Below, piece by piece: positions 48,892 to 60,000 of a stretch of 60,000 nucleotides of DNA. Numbering within the stretch: the first letter of the stretch is position 1; every line of letters begins with the position of its first letter. The DNA is from Antedon mediterranea. Its lineage: Eukaryota; Echinodermata; Crinoidea; Comatulida; Antedonidae. The position numbers and the translations under genes were made by a program. Under the pieces are notes generated by a model. It searched no databases. It saw only the letters and a list, made by a program, of their open reading frames with translations, and was not told the origin of the DNA. The stretch spans positions 12,212,501 through 12,272,500 of the forward strand of contig NC_092672.1 in the NCBI RefSeq assembly GCF_964355755.1, written 5' to 3'.

Positions 48892-51051
48892 GAAAGTAGG
48901 AAAAAAGCCACCCCTGTAAAAAGCCACCACTGTTAAAAGCCACCCAACAATGGACTATACCATTTCAAAATGGGGGTGCTATGTAATCAACTTGTATTTA
49001 ATTGTGTGTTATGAATAGGAATGTAGCATGACTTACAACATTTTCTTAAATATAAATTTGGAATACTTAGGACTGACAAATGTAAACAAACGACACAAAA
49101 ATAAGAATCAATTTTTAATCAACATTTATTCAATTTAATTTGAAATCTCCAAATAAAAAATATCACATAGTCCTTATACAATGAATAAGTATTGATATTA
49201 TAAACATTCTGTCTAACTAAAAACATTACATTAAATTGATTGAATAAATAAATAAAGTACACAAAATTATATTTAATTATATCAGTTTAACAGTTTTGAG
49301 AGATAATAATTGTTTTATATTTGCAAACACTGTACATTAAATACAAGACGTGGCATTGGTCGCAAGTTACTTTAATCGTATGGCATGCATAACCTAGTGC
49401 AGTCATAGTTTGATATAATGTTTTGGCCTGTCGGTTGTACTTAGAAATTATGTTATAGAGTTGCTCCTGGTGTTTAACTGTTGATTTGGTAATGCGTTTA
49501 GATGGCACTGGTTGTCATCGCCTTACAAGTTCAATTAAAGTCGCTGAAGATGCTTCATCTCTTTTGACTGCATTGATTGATCACCAGATAGATGGGTTTG
49601 TATGACCAGTGTTGTTAAGATGCTTTCTATTCTAGGATTCACAAATGTTGTTTGTCCTCGGTTCACAGTTTTTAATGTCAGGTGATAAACATTCCATAGG
49701 TCTATGTCAAACATTGGTGGGATCCTTCTGAATATGTGTTGTTCGCCTGGTTGTGCCATGTGATGCGAATATGTTCCGTTGACATAAGTTGTATCAAAGT
49801 AGTCAAGAAAGTCCTCTAATACTTCAGGTGAATTTTCCCGTAGGTGCTGCATACTGTACCTTCTTTGACCTAGATAAAACAAAGATTATTTATGAGTAAA
49901 GTAGAATGATCAATGTTCCAGATAATTCTTAATTTGAAATCATGTAAGAGTCATTTTTATGTTTTAAAGTTATGGTGCTACAGTACGAATAAATGTTCAA
50001 ATTAAATTGATAAAAGAAATCAAATAAAGGGACATGACAACATAGCTTGTAGAACAATTAGATAGAAAAAAGTTATTAAATCAATTATTAAAGCAGTAAA
50101 ATTATAAAGAAACATTATAGGCTAAATGAACAAGTAAAAAATCACCATCTTGAAATGCATAATTCTATGTGAACGGAAGGTGGAAATTAAACAAATAAAT
50201 ATAAATAAATATATTGTAAAGATAACATACCAGCCTTATCTGAAGGCAGGAAAGCGAGACCATCTACCGTTCCACAGAAGTGCTGCATTTGCTCGTCTTC
50301 CATGTACATTGAAGCAAGGCCGAGAGTCTGCAGCTTTCTCCATGAAATTGTGTCAAGTGGTAAAAACATCCGTGAATGTTGGTGTTCTCTCCAAAAACTG
50401 AATAAATTTCCCCCATCATGCTAACTTCAAAGTCCATATTTATTAAGGTTGGGTTTGGTACATAACCTAGTAGTCTACATTGATCAACAATGGCAGTAAG
50501 AAATTGTTTGTAATGTTCTTGCAATTTTGATGTAAGTAGCGCATATACAGTTGTTATCGAATTGTCTTCTAACTCAACGCGAATCACATACAATTGCTTA
50601 TAGAGTTTTGGGCTGGTTTTAAATGTTCCATCCATAAACCAGGTTGTTGAATTGCATAGGTTACGCAAACCATCCGAAGAAGTCAATATCATACTATCTT
50701 ATCAAGACTATTTTTACTTGAATCAAGATTCGCAATATTCTTAAAAATACTTATTTTGAGAAATGTTTTACTTAAAATAAGAAGTCAATATCATACTATC
50801 TTATCAAGACTATTTTTGCTTAAATTGAGATTCGCAATATTTTTAAAAATACTTATTTTGAAAAATGTTTTAATAATTTAACTAAAAATAATAGATACAG
50901 CCAGGCCTGTCTTTGGGATCGGTATAAACAGGGCAAAGTTTGTGATTAAAAAGTTCAAATGCATATTCCACCCACCCTTATGTCTTATAATGTAAAATTA
51001 TTCTTACCACCGTTCTAATATTGCGTGTTTTTGTGTTTACCGCCCCAGATA

Positions 51052-51870
51052 AGCCCCTTTCTCACAGAGCTGAGTGCCAGGAATATTGCGGGAATATACC
51101 ATTACCATGCCGGTATGGTTTTCTGTGAGAACGGGTCGTCTTGGCATCATGCCGGCACCATGCCGGCATCGACATGACCTGCTTTAGACCTAGTAATATT
51201 CTAGGGATATTCCCCGCAATGCCAGACGGGCATTCTGTGAGAACGTAACGCCGTTATATTCCGGGGTTCCCTGTCGAGGCTTCAGACACCTTGCGCGGTC
51301 AAGTGTATCACTTTGGCGCCGATTCAATTCAATTAACAAAAATAATGTCGAACTGGAGGGATAATGAGATAAGAGAGCTGCTTAAAATAAGGGGACAAGA
51401 AGAAATTTGTAGCATAATCTATAGCAGGCCTAGGCCATATAGGCCTAGCTCTTTGTTGGTTAGCCTGACCCTTCGTCGCCTTGTAAATTGTACAGCCTTC
51501 TAAGGTGTTTTACAGATTGCCGATGACGGCTAATTAATTGCTGTACCTGTATAATATATGCACAATATACTGTACATAGCATGTATTGCATAAATATGCT
51601 ATAAAGGAAGATAATAATCTGTAACCTAACATTCGCCGCCATATATCCCTAGACAAAAATAATAACAATAAAGGACGCCCTCAATAATTATTTTGTCAGA
51701 GACTTTTTATTGGACGAATATGCCCGACTCCTTTCTCACAGAAAGCCGGTATATACCGGTTATATTTCCGGCACGATAGTCTGATGAGAATGGGTATATG
51801 CCGGTAACGATACCGGCACGACGCCAGCACTGTACCGGTATATTGCAGACACATCTGTGAGAAAGGGGCT
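51052..51870. mobile_element. MITE-like element with AGCCCCTTTCTCACAGA ends
   Basis: 819 bp. Perfect 17-bp terminal inverted repeats AGCCCCTTTCTCACAGA, flanked by ATA on both sides. Inside each end lies another inverted copy of TTCTGTGAGAA and several CCGGTAT/ATGCCGG words. It holds the start of a Myb/SANT-like ORF, so it is probably an internally deleted copy of a larger transposon. Confidence 0.8.
51345..51503 (+). pseudogene. Fragment of a Myb/SANT-like (trihelix-type) DNA-binding protein
   Basis: From an internal ATG the reading is MSNWRDNEIRELLKIRGQEE, then ICSIIYS. The W-D-E-LL spacing is that of the first helix of the Myb/SANT-like domain that accompanies several DNA transposons. After ~27 codons the match stops and the ORF ends at 51,503. 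Only the first third of the domain is present. Confidence 0.5.
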
Positions 51871-51909
51871 ATATAGGACTCTAAAACCAAACCGTACCCA
51901 ATTAGTTGA

Positions 51910-52584
51910 TGATGTTACACATATTTTAAATACAGTAATAACTAAAACTATATTAATCTCTTTTCATGTTTAGGAACATGAATAAAGATCCAGAATCCTG
52001 GTCTTCACGCCGATCAGGTAATATGCCGGTATTGCTTTTGGACACAGAAATGGCCTACATTAAAGTTTAGCAAACAATTCTAACTACAAAGAAAGCAAAA
52101 TTAGATGAGGCTCTAGTTACTCTCCTCTCCACTTTTTACCTTCTAGATTTTGATTATCCAAAATGAAAAGAAGTAGGCCTCACTATCCTTTAATTTTAGT
52201 GATTTGTGATGAAGACACACCTGTACACTTGACAAAGGCTGTTGAATCATCATTAGTATACATTAATAAATTTAAAGACACCTAATAGTTTAAAGCCCAG
52301 GTGCGGGAGAAGAATTTTACGAAATTTGTATTTTACCATTTTAATGTTTTTAAGTTTTCTTTTGATGGCATTTTATTATTAATAAAAACAAGTTTGTTTT
52401 AAAGAAGTTGTATATATTATTGTACCTAATGTCATGTAAATTGTAGTTCTTAATGAAAATAACAGTATTGTTAATATTATGTTTTATAACATTCTTGAAT
52501 TTATTTGTTTAAGTAAAATATTACTTAAAATGAGTATTCATTTATCGTTCTTAAAATAAATTTTTAATGATTTATATTTTATAG
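51910..52584. other. AT-rich interior of the composite insertion
   Basis: No ORF or repeat recognised, apart from scattered CTTAAAATAAG-like words toward the right. Confidence 0.45.
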
Positions 52585-53850
52585 AATTGTTGTTTCAAGC
52601 AATTTTTTTTCCAATATAAGTAAGAATTTACGAATTTTAATTTGATAGAATTCTTGTTTCAAGCAATACTTTTCTTAAAATAAGTAAACATTTACTGGTT
52701 TTTATTTGATAGACTTCTTGTTTACTTATTTTAAAAAAAGTTTTGCTTGAAACAAGAATTCTACAAATAAAAATCGGAATATTCTTACTTATTTAAAGAA
52801 ATATATTGCTTGAAACAAGAAAACTAAAAATATAAATCGGAATATTCTTACTTATTTTAAGAAAAATATTGCTTAAAACAAGAATTCTAAAAAATACAAA
52901 CCGGAATATTCTTACTTATTTTAAGAAAAATATTGCTTGAAACAAGAATTCTACAAATAAAAATCGAAATATTCTTACTTATTTTAAGAAATATATTGCT
53001 TGAAACAAGAATTCAAAAAATACAAATCGGAATATTCTTACTTATTTTAAGAAAAATATTGCTTGAAACAAGAATTCAAAAAATACAAATCGGAATATTC
53101 TTACTTATTTTAAGAAATATATTGCTTGAAACAAGAATATTAAAATTAAAAATCGGAATATTCTTACTTATTTTAAGAAAAATATTGCTTAAAACAAGAA
53201 TTCTAAAAAATACAAATCGGAATATTCTTACTTATTTTAAGAAAAATATTGCTTGAAACAAGAATTCTAAAAAATAAAAATCGGAATATTCTTACTTATT
53301 TTAAGAAATATTTTGCTTGAAACAAGAATTCAAAAAATACAAATCGGAATATTCTTACTTATTTTAAGAAAAATATTGCTTGAAACAAGAATTAAAGAAA
53401 TACAAATCGGAATATTCTTACTTATTTTAAGAAAAATATTGCTTGAAACAAGAATTCAAAAAATACAAATCGGAATATTCTTACTTATTTTAAGAAAAAT
53501 ATTGCTTGAAACAAGAATTCAAAAAATAAAAATCGGAATATTCTTACTAATTTTAAGAAATATCTTGCTTGAAACAAGAATTCAAAAAAATACAAATCGG
53601 AATATTCTTACTTATTTTAAGAAATATATTGCTTGAAACAAGAATTCTATAAAATACAAATCGGAATATTCTTACTTATTTTAAGAAATATCTTGCTTGA
53701 AACAAGAATTCAAAAAAATACAAATCGGAATATTCTTACTTATTTTAAGAAATATATTGCTTGAAACAAGAATTCTATAAAATACAAATCGGAATATTCT
53801 TACTTATTTTAAGAAATATCTTGCTTGAAACAAGAATTCTATTTTAAAAA
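52585..53850. repeat. 63-bp minisatellite with an orientation switch
   Basis: About 18 forward units of 63 bp from ~52,735, each with GCTTGAAACAAGAATTC, AAATCGGAATATTCTTACTT and ATTTTAAGAAA. The two units at 52,585-52,722 are in reverse orientation, so the array flips at ~52,725. Because 63 is a multiple of three, the plus strand reads open for 107 codons twice (52,933 and 53,313); this is an artefact, not a protein. Confidence 0.93.
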
Positions 53851-54805
53851 ATCGATAAATTGTTACTTATTTTAAGGCAGATACTGCTTAAAACAAGAAT
53901 GAAAAAAGCAAATAAATTCTTTGTAAGAATATTGTTCTTAAAGTATTATTTCTTGGTAAGAATAATTTTCTTGATAAGAATTTGTGTGATTCTTGTTAAG
54001 AATTTTACGATTCTTGGTAAGCCAAAAAGTATTGAAATACGGACAAGTCAAAATTTACTTGTTTCAAGAAATATTTTGCTTGAAACAAGTTTTTTTTTTC
54101 TTAAAACAAGAATCAGAATTTTGCTGTGTAGCATCATGGATTAGAAAGTCTCTGTCATCAACAGTTTTTATCCATTCACCATCAATGACTAGGTCTTCTA
54201 GCGATTGTGGCTGACCAGGATGACTTTTACTTCTTTTGATTCTGATGTTTCTCTTTAGACTTTCTGCACAAGTCATAGTAACACGAACATTGAGCGGTTG
54301 TTTGACTATCTGAGTTGGAGTTGCTCTACACGTTGTGGCTTTATCCATAATACTATGTATTGCTTTATCTGCATGAGCCTTCATGATGTTAACTGCATGA
54401 TTGTGTTCAGATACATACTGCACTTCGGCCATATCGATGAATGTCCGTAGTACACCTTTGCAAGCAAACTTTCTACGTGAAGAACACTCCCAAATTATCG
54501 AACTTCTGTTAGACTTACGTTTAGTATAAAGATAACCATCATAGCATAATTTTGCGACCTCCCTTATTATTTGTAATGAACTCCATTTTGAAATGATTTG
54601 TATTTGATAACGTGCCTTATTTAAACATAAGATTACAATGGCATAAAATGTATTATGAATCTTAACTAAGTAGGAAGTGTTTGATGTTTTGGCAGTGGCA
54701 TTTGGAAGAGGTAACATGAAAAGTGTAGGCATCCCTTTGATTAGCTTTGATATTGTTTCTAAATAACACCTACACCCAAATTGCTATTCACAATAACACA
54801 ATTAA

Positions 54806-55400
54806 ATTACCATTCGCACTTTATAGAAACAGATCAGAGATCAGCTAACAGGTATTTTGTGCCAATACAAAAGGCAGCAAAACAAATAATATAGGTGAAA
54901 TCTCAGTGAATCGAAACACACTATTACTGTGGAATATATTAATTTCAACTCAATGGGTTTAACAAATGACTAAGCTGATATTGTAAAGACCAACATATAC
55001 AGGAAAAGAAACACAACTGTTTTTATAGGTATATTGTTGAAATAAGCACCGTTAAATTAAAAGTTTGATAAATTTTCTAAGAACATCTATGAAAAACAAG
55101 AGATATATAGCATTACCATTCGCACTTTATAGAAACAGATCAGAGATCAGCTAACAGGTATTTTGTGCCAATACAAAAGGCAGCAAAACAAATAATATAG
55201 GTGAAATCTCAGTGAATCGAAACACACTATTACTGTGGAATATATTAATTTCAACTCAATGGGTTTAACAAATGACTAAGCTGATATTGTAAAGACCAAC
55301 ATATACAGGAAAAGAAACACAACTGTTTAGGTATATTGTTAAATAAGCACCGTTAAATTAAATGTTTGATAAATTTTCTAAGAACATCTATGAAAAACAA
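54806..55400. repeat. 306-bp tandem duplication beside the MULE gene
   Basis: 54,806-55,111 is repeated almost perfectly at 55,112-55,400, differing by a few small indels (for example TGTTTTTATAGG against TGTTTAGG). It starts with the 41-bp repeat also present at 48,851. Confidence 0.93.
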
Positions 55401-57091
55401 AACAATTATTGTGTGTCGGGCGTTAACGTACTATAATCGATTGTCATTATCGTTTTATGTGTCAAGTGGTTAAAATAAGAAATTGACATTTAGTTTAGGT
55501 TCAAGTTTAATTTTAATTTTCAAGTAAAAAGCAATTGTTCTTCAAAATGATTCTTCATTTGTTTGAAATACATACCATATATTTTAAATATAATATAATA
55601 ATAAATAGATATGTGTATATTTATTGAACATAATTTCCAGACAAATTTTATTTAGTTAAAAAATTCTAAAATTTAATGAAGAGTTGGCCATAAACCTACT
55701 GTTGTAGGTGTGAGTTATCGTAAAGTTAATCAATTACAATAACTACACTGTAGTCACGAGTCAGAGAAAAGATGTTAAATGGAAATGGTCCGTTAAATGG
55801 TTAAAGTTATTCTGCTCTACAATGTATACATGTAGGAATTTACTAGTATTCATATGTCTCATTTTTAAAACGTGTGTTGCACTACAATTTCTTCTAGAAC
55901 CAGTAGACAGAGGTGCAGTGGAGGATGAAAACAATTATGAACCACTCAAACCGAAGAAGCAAAAACAAACAATTAACAGAACAAGCCTGGAAATACACCA
56001 GATTAATAGAATACTTAATTAGTTACTCCATTTAACATAATTTAGTATTCACATATTAAATCCCTATTTCAACAAACATTGTTATGATAAATAGTGTATA
56101 ACATTATAACGTAATATATCAGTGTACACTGTTACTATAATAAACACACTATTTGCAGCCGTGACATTACAAGAAGGCACTGATGCCTTATTACAAATAA
56201 TAAGCCCACATGCAATACGTCAATCCTCTTCGTAACGATAATTATGATTAATTCAAAACTTTAATACAATTTATCAAATTATTAATTAATAATAATTTGT
56301 TTTCTCTTTTTTATATTAAACAATTCCTAAACATTCGAAGCACATGATTAAAACTATATTCCAATGGTTTATAATTATTTAATTCTACTGTTTTAACTGG
56401 TTTATATAATGCATTTTATAATCTGATTTGAATTAATTAAATGGACTAATGGATTTATAAAGGTTGCTATAATTTAAATTCGAATGCTAACATTTTTATC
56501 ATTCTTGTAATAATCAAACTATCAGCCTATTATTAAATGTACTACGTAAAATTGTATGTACAGAACCAAGAGTAATGTCTTTGGATATTGGTTACCGTCA
56601 GTATACAGCATAATATTATGATATGTGGGTGCAATCAACCTTACTAAGATGTTTCATGTTAAAAATAAAACCGTTAAGTAATTGAAATCGGGTAAAAAAG
56701 TAACATAATACTATTATTTTGCACACTAAAACTTACATTGGTCCTCGGTTGTAACCCGTTATCGATTGTTTGTCGCCTCAAATAATATCATGTGTTACAT
56801 TTTGTGTTTTACTTACTGTTGAATTTTGTTAACATTAACATTATTAAGCCTATCATCGACCACCTTTTCTTAGTTTATTTTTTTTTAACATAGCGTTGAT
56901 ATATGTCCGATAAATATGTTTAAATATTATGTTTAAATATTAACAATTGTGATGTTAATTATGAATTCGTATTATAATAAGTATTATGAATTCATAATAT
57001 ATAACAATGACATTTCGATGCATATCAATGGCAATAATGGACATAATGATGTTTTGTTTATTAAATAAATAAAATAAAAAAATTATTAACG
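55401..57091. other. AT-rich spacer, nothing recognised
   Basis: A 66-codon plus ORF (55,822-56,022) begins with a hydrophobic run (LLVFICLIFKTCVALQFLLE) that could be a signal sequence, but no domain or partner exon is seen. Confidence 0.4.
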
Positions 57092-57795
57092 AATTCAATT
57101 CAATTCAATTCAATAAACTTTATTGTCAAACTCATAAATTGCTTGAAACTTTGGCTGAAAGTACACACAATAAAATTGTCTAAAAACATTGTCGCACTAA
57201 CAGTAAAAAAGAATAAAATCACATAAAACAGAGAACAAGATGTTATATAAAAAAGTTAAAAGAGGACACAAAAAGAACAAAATGAGTTAAAAATACAGAT
57301 TTAAAATACTTATTGCAGTTATCGTTTCCACCTTAAATTAAAATGCCTCATAGCAGATGGGAGAAAGGATCTACGTAGGCGTTCAGTGTTCCAGCGAGGA
57401 TATGTAATGCGCCCAGACCGGCTTAACGTAATGTACTGGTTAAGGGGGTGGCTAACATCTGACATAATAATTTTAAGCTTATTTGTAAGTGCGTTGTTAA
57501 CAACTTCATCTGATTTCTTAATATCGTTTCCTATTATCTTTTTGGCAGATTTACTTATTCTTTGTACTTTTTTCATGCATTGCTGGTTTAAATTGTTGAA
57601 CCAAACTATTGCATTAAAAGTTAAAACAGATAAAAATAACAGATTCATAAAATAAAGTCAAGATCCTATTGCACACATGACATTTCTTCAATCTTCTCAA
57701 AAAGTACAGTCGTTTATAACAATTTGTGGTAACTAACTTAGTGTTTTCCTTCCAATTAAGATTATTCAGAGGTAAATTATAACAAAACATTGTGT
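57092..57795 (-). mobile_element. 5'-truncated LINE fragment with (ATTGA)n tail
   Basis: Minus strand. From ~57,795 the reading is NLPLNNLNWKENTKLV, then YKRLYFLRRLKKCHVCNRIL and TLFYESV, a shift at ~57,640 in a T-run, then VLTFNAIVWFNNL, HPLNQYITLSRSGRITYPRW and SFLPSAMRHFN. This is the C-terminal part of a LINE reverse transcriptase protein. The tail at 57,092-57,114 is a repeat of ATTCA (plus strand). Its family differs from the LINE at 8.3-12.6 kb. Confidence 0.8.
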
Positions 57796-58264
57796 ATAAT
57801 TGGTACTGTACACTTGGTAAAAATAATGTGTGTGTATCACCTATTGTTTATAGAAGATGTATTTTAAAACAAACATTACACTTAAAATAATATAAAAAGA
57901 TACACCTAAACGTAAAAATAATGTTATGTTTGTTATTAAAATGTTATACACCAAAAGGTGACAAGAATGAGGACAAAGAGAGCTCAATATCATCATGTGC
58001 ATTCTTCTTTTTTAAATTACGGTCATATCAAGCAGGCGGTCCGAGTTCGAGTCTCGGTTGGTCCAACTTTTTCTCATTCTCACAGATTTCCTCATCTTTA
58101 TCGTTTCAAATTAATTAATTAAATTTCAGTATATCACCGGGCGGTTTCGAATTAATGTTCATTGCCTAATGTGTTTATATATATATATGTTTAGAATTAA
58201 TGTTCTGTGCCTGATTTGTTAATATATATATAGATATACGCCATGGCTAAAGATACGGTACTGT
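57796..58264. other. Spacer with a tRNA-like scrap
   Basis: Mostly unremarkable AT-rich sequence apart from the tRNA-like segment listed separately; a short (TA)n run lies at 58,176-58,190. Confidence 0.4.
58036..58068 (+). other. tRNA 3'-half-like segment (perfect T-arm)
   Basis: CCGAG-TTCGAGT-CTCGG forms a perfect five-pair T-arm with a seven-base loop and matches a pol III B box, followed by TTGGTCCA like an acceptor 3' strand. A GGACAAA upstream (~57,971) could pair with six of seven bases, but no convincing D or anticodon arm lies between. Probably a tRNA-derived relic (SINE-like), not a functional tRNA. Confidence 0.35.
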
Positions 58265-58994
58265 ATTCTAATTTCTGTTCACTAAAGGTACGGTAAAATT
58301 GCATTGCGTCATAACCAGCTGGTACTTGTGTGACGTCATCGTATAAGACTTTGGATTTTTTTCATATCGCGAAAACAGTGATCAACTGCATTTTCTTTAT
58401 GCTTCATTTATCGCTATTATCGCCGTCGTGTGTGACAAAAACTAAATATAGCCTACGTCTGTTATTATTATTGAAAAGCCAAAACATGTTGATTTTAATT
58501 CTAGAATACAGAAACCCGTTTCAAAAGAGGCCTAGGCCTACTTACTACGTACTATAACCTCATTATATGAGTTTGTTTGTGTACGGAAAGCGATGCCAGG
58601 CTGGGGCCAGCTGCATGTTGTACGTGTACGTGTGCGCCGATTTCTGTAACTCAGCCCCCTGGGGCTACTGTCTAAATCATAGTATTCGTAGGCCCCTTTA
58701 TTGTCCGCATTTGCTTGTTGTTTATGGTCGCCATTGTAAACAAAGTTTAATAAAAAAATACAGGCCTAAATAGGCCATTTGGAATCAAAATAAAACCCTC
58801 ATCAGCGCACACACATCCATGCAGCCTGGCGCCGCCGACAGGAATTTCTCTACATACATACAAAACAGACACGATATGAAAAAAAATCCAAAGTCCTAAT
58901 ACGATGACGGCACACACGTAACAGCACCCCATTGGCTGATTATGACGTAATGCAATTTTTACCGTACCTTTAGTAAACAGACAGAAGTTAGAAT
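58265..58994. mobile_element. MITE-like element, 730 bp, ~115-bp inverted ends
   Basis: Left end ATTCTAATTTCTG...ACTAAAGGTACGGTA is matched inverted at the right end, ending TTAGAAT at 58,994. Arms share TTGCATT(G/A)CGTCATAA and GACTTTGGATTTTTTT. The interior has AGGCCTA words and no coherent ORF. Confidence 0.82.
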
Positions 58995-59228
58995 AAAGGT
59001 TTTTGTTAAAATAATAAACAAATTATAAAGTTACTGCGAACATGATTTAAAACAACAAAAATAACAATTTCGGAACGACTCTGGTTGGGCGCTTCATGCA
59101 CGCTCTACGCGTGCGCGTTTAGTTTGTACAGCGATTCTCTATAGTAATGCATTGTTTTTACATTTTGTTGTTTAAAATCATGTTCGCAGTAATTTTATGA
59201 TTTCGTTATTATCTTAACAAAAACCTTT
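58995..59228. mobile_element. Near-palindromic MITE, 234 bp
   Basis: Arms of ~65 bp: AAAGGTTTTTGTTAA...TTACTGCGAACATGATTT, inverted at the right as AAATCATGTTCGCAGTAA...TTAACAAAAACCTTT. The short core is GC-richer (CTACGCGTGCGCG). It abuts the preceding MITE with no gap. Confidence 0.85.
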
Positions 59229-59423
59229 AAACAAATTGATTGTTTTGATATTAAATTCGATATTTAAAGCCTTGTGAATGTTATACATTTTTTAAGCAAA
59301 TGACTCGACTCCATACGCTACATATAGGCATAGTTTGACACAAACATGGCCGGCGTGCACACCACGTGACTTTCTAAAATCCGTGAACGCAAAGTCGTAA
59401 CTCTCTCTATATATGGCTCTGAA

Positions 59424-60000
59424 TTAGAGTCGTTATAATAAGTACGCGTGGCTTACTAATCCCTATACGTTCAAATATCTTCTGAACGATTCAGCCCGCA
59501 AGAGGGCTCTATATATATATTTGATATACCATTATGAACTTCGATCAAAATGTATTTTTGTTGTCGCATAGCGTCTTTTTGTCGAATTTTTAAAACCGTT
59601 TGATATTATTTAACGGATATTAACGGATATTATAGCATCATATTCAATAAGCTGGTGATAGCGTCGGCAAAGAGGTTAAGCAAACAATGTGAAAGTAAAT
59701 AATACAGTATCATACATACACATACATTCTTACATTGTATTTATTACTGTAAGTTCCATTCTATATAGGATTTCACAAATAATCGGTAACTGACATATCT
59801 TACTATTAAGTTATGTGATATAATAATAATGTGTAATTTATTAAATAATACAATTAATTGATTATAATGATAACTAGAAGAAAAAATTTTGTCTCAATCC
59901 GTATTAATAAACAATCAATAGGTGTGAAACCGAACCTGTTATAAGTTCAATCAGTTCATTGCTAAATAAGCAAAACCAGTTTATATTGTTACCCATTCCA
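59424..60000. repeat. Dispersed repeat, copy B (partner at 2,606-3,115)
   Basis: Same orientation as copy A and running off the window. It holds a ~60-bp segment (59,820-59,887) absent from copy A. No ORF. Confidence 0.85.

Larger units (their letters stand above)
50693..54112. mobile_element. Composite insertion splitting the MULE gene
   Basis: Interrupts the coding sequence between DATQQ and ILTSSDGL, which are adjacent in related proteins. Both ends are rich in CTTGAAACAAG- and CTTATTTTAAG-type words. The left end has two units of a ~100-bp repeat (50,677 and 50,781, ATCATACTATCTTATCAAGAC). The right end has the 63-bp minisatellite. A MITE (51,052-51,870) is nested inside. Exact termini and target duplication are unclear. 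Confidence 0.7.
49287..54732 (-). pseudogene. FLYWCH/MULE-type transposase gene, dead
   Basis: Three coding blocks on the minus strand. 54,732-54,113: FLYWCH zinc finger (KLCYDGYLYTKRK, IIWECSSRRKFACKG, HNH), then a linker to DFLIHDATQQ. 50,692-50,231: MULE transposase core (TTWFMDGTFKTSPKLYKQLY; INMDFE; HGCFYHLTQ; SWRKLQTLGL; LAFLPSDKAG). 49,869-49,287: C-terminal part (FLDYFDTTYVNG, PPMFDIDLWNVY), joined to the core by an in-frame GT/AG intron (49,870-50,230). Damage: a 3.4 kb insertion between blocks 1 and 2; frameshifts near 50,345 and 49,677; at least three nonsense codons after the TNN motif. Such proteins move Mutator-like DNA elements. Confidence 0.85.

Noticed and set aside
52933-53636. 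Two 107-codon plus-strand ORFs made of 21-residue repeats
   Set aside because: The DNA unit is 63 bp, a multiple of three, so the minisatellite stays open by arithmetic. Units with one-base differences break frame and there is no start context or domain.
58036-58068. Functional tRNA gene
   Set aside because: Only the T-arm and a 3' acceptor-like strand are convincing; no proper D-arm or anticodon arm was found.

Overview
This is an AT-rich eukaryotic window with intron-split genes, many transposons and a large satellite. It looks like a marine invertebrate. The domain repertoire (ankyrin/Roc/COR/death-effector), the invertebrate-type LINE, FLYWCH-MULE and Harbinger elements, and the frequent AGGCCT-type words suggest a deuterostome, perhaps an echinoderm. 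That placement is inference; nothing here fixes the species.

The centre of the window is one large minus-strand gene. I could rebuild it exon by exon from 44,978 down to 4,683: 26 proposed exons, all with GT/AG borders and consistent phases, giving a predicted protein of 1,359 residues. In order it encodes an N-terminal ankyrin cap, eight ankyrin repeats each on its own exon, an ankyrin-like tail, a Roc GTPase domain (P-loop GKEGAGKTS, switch STDGI, DYAGQ, THMD) carrying a long Ser/Lys-rich insertion, a COR domain, and a C-terminal exon that looks like two death-effector domains (DED). It is therefore a ROCO-family protein that joins an ankyrin sensor-like array to a GTPase switch and a death-fold effector module, an architecture that would suit innate immune or cell-death signalling (inference).

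The introns of this gene are crowded with mobile DNA. From left to right these are: an 8.1 kb inverted (fold-back) element at 5.24-13.39 kb, whose two arms each carry a decayed CXC-type transposon gene and which is itself interrupted by a 4.3 kb LINE; a 3.6 kb Harbinger-like element at 17.4-20.9 kb; and two elements of a TAGTCC...GGACTA family at 21.1-22.5 and 36.1-39.7 kb. The ankyrin exons lie in a recently amplified exon-intron array (31.6-35.7 kb), with a further segmental duplicate at 42.5-43.7 kb.

Left of the gene are a 71-bp satellite array (1-2,530), a dispersed repeat whose second copy ends the window (59.4-60 kb), and a short minisatellite. Right of the gene are a possible last exon of another minus-strand gene (46.2 kb), a dead FLYWCH/MULE transposase gene (49.3-54.7 kb) split by a further composite insertion that contains a Myb/SANT-bearing MITE and a 63-bp minisatellite, a 5'-truncated LINE (57.1-57.8 kb), a tRNA-like scrap and two adjacent MITEs (58.3-59.2 kb). 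Large stretches between these hold nothing I can identify.
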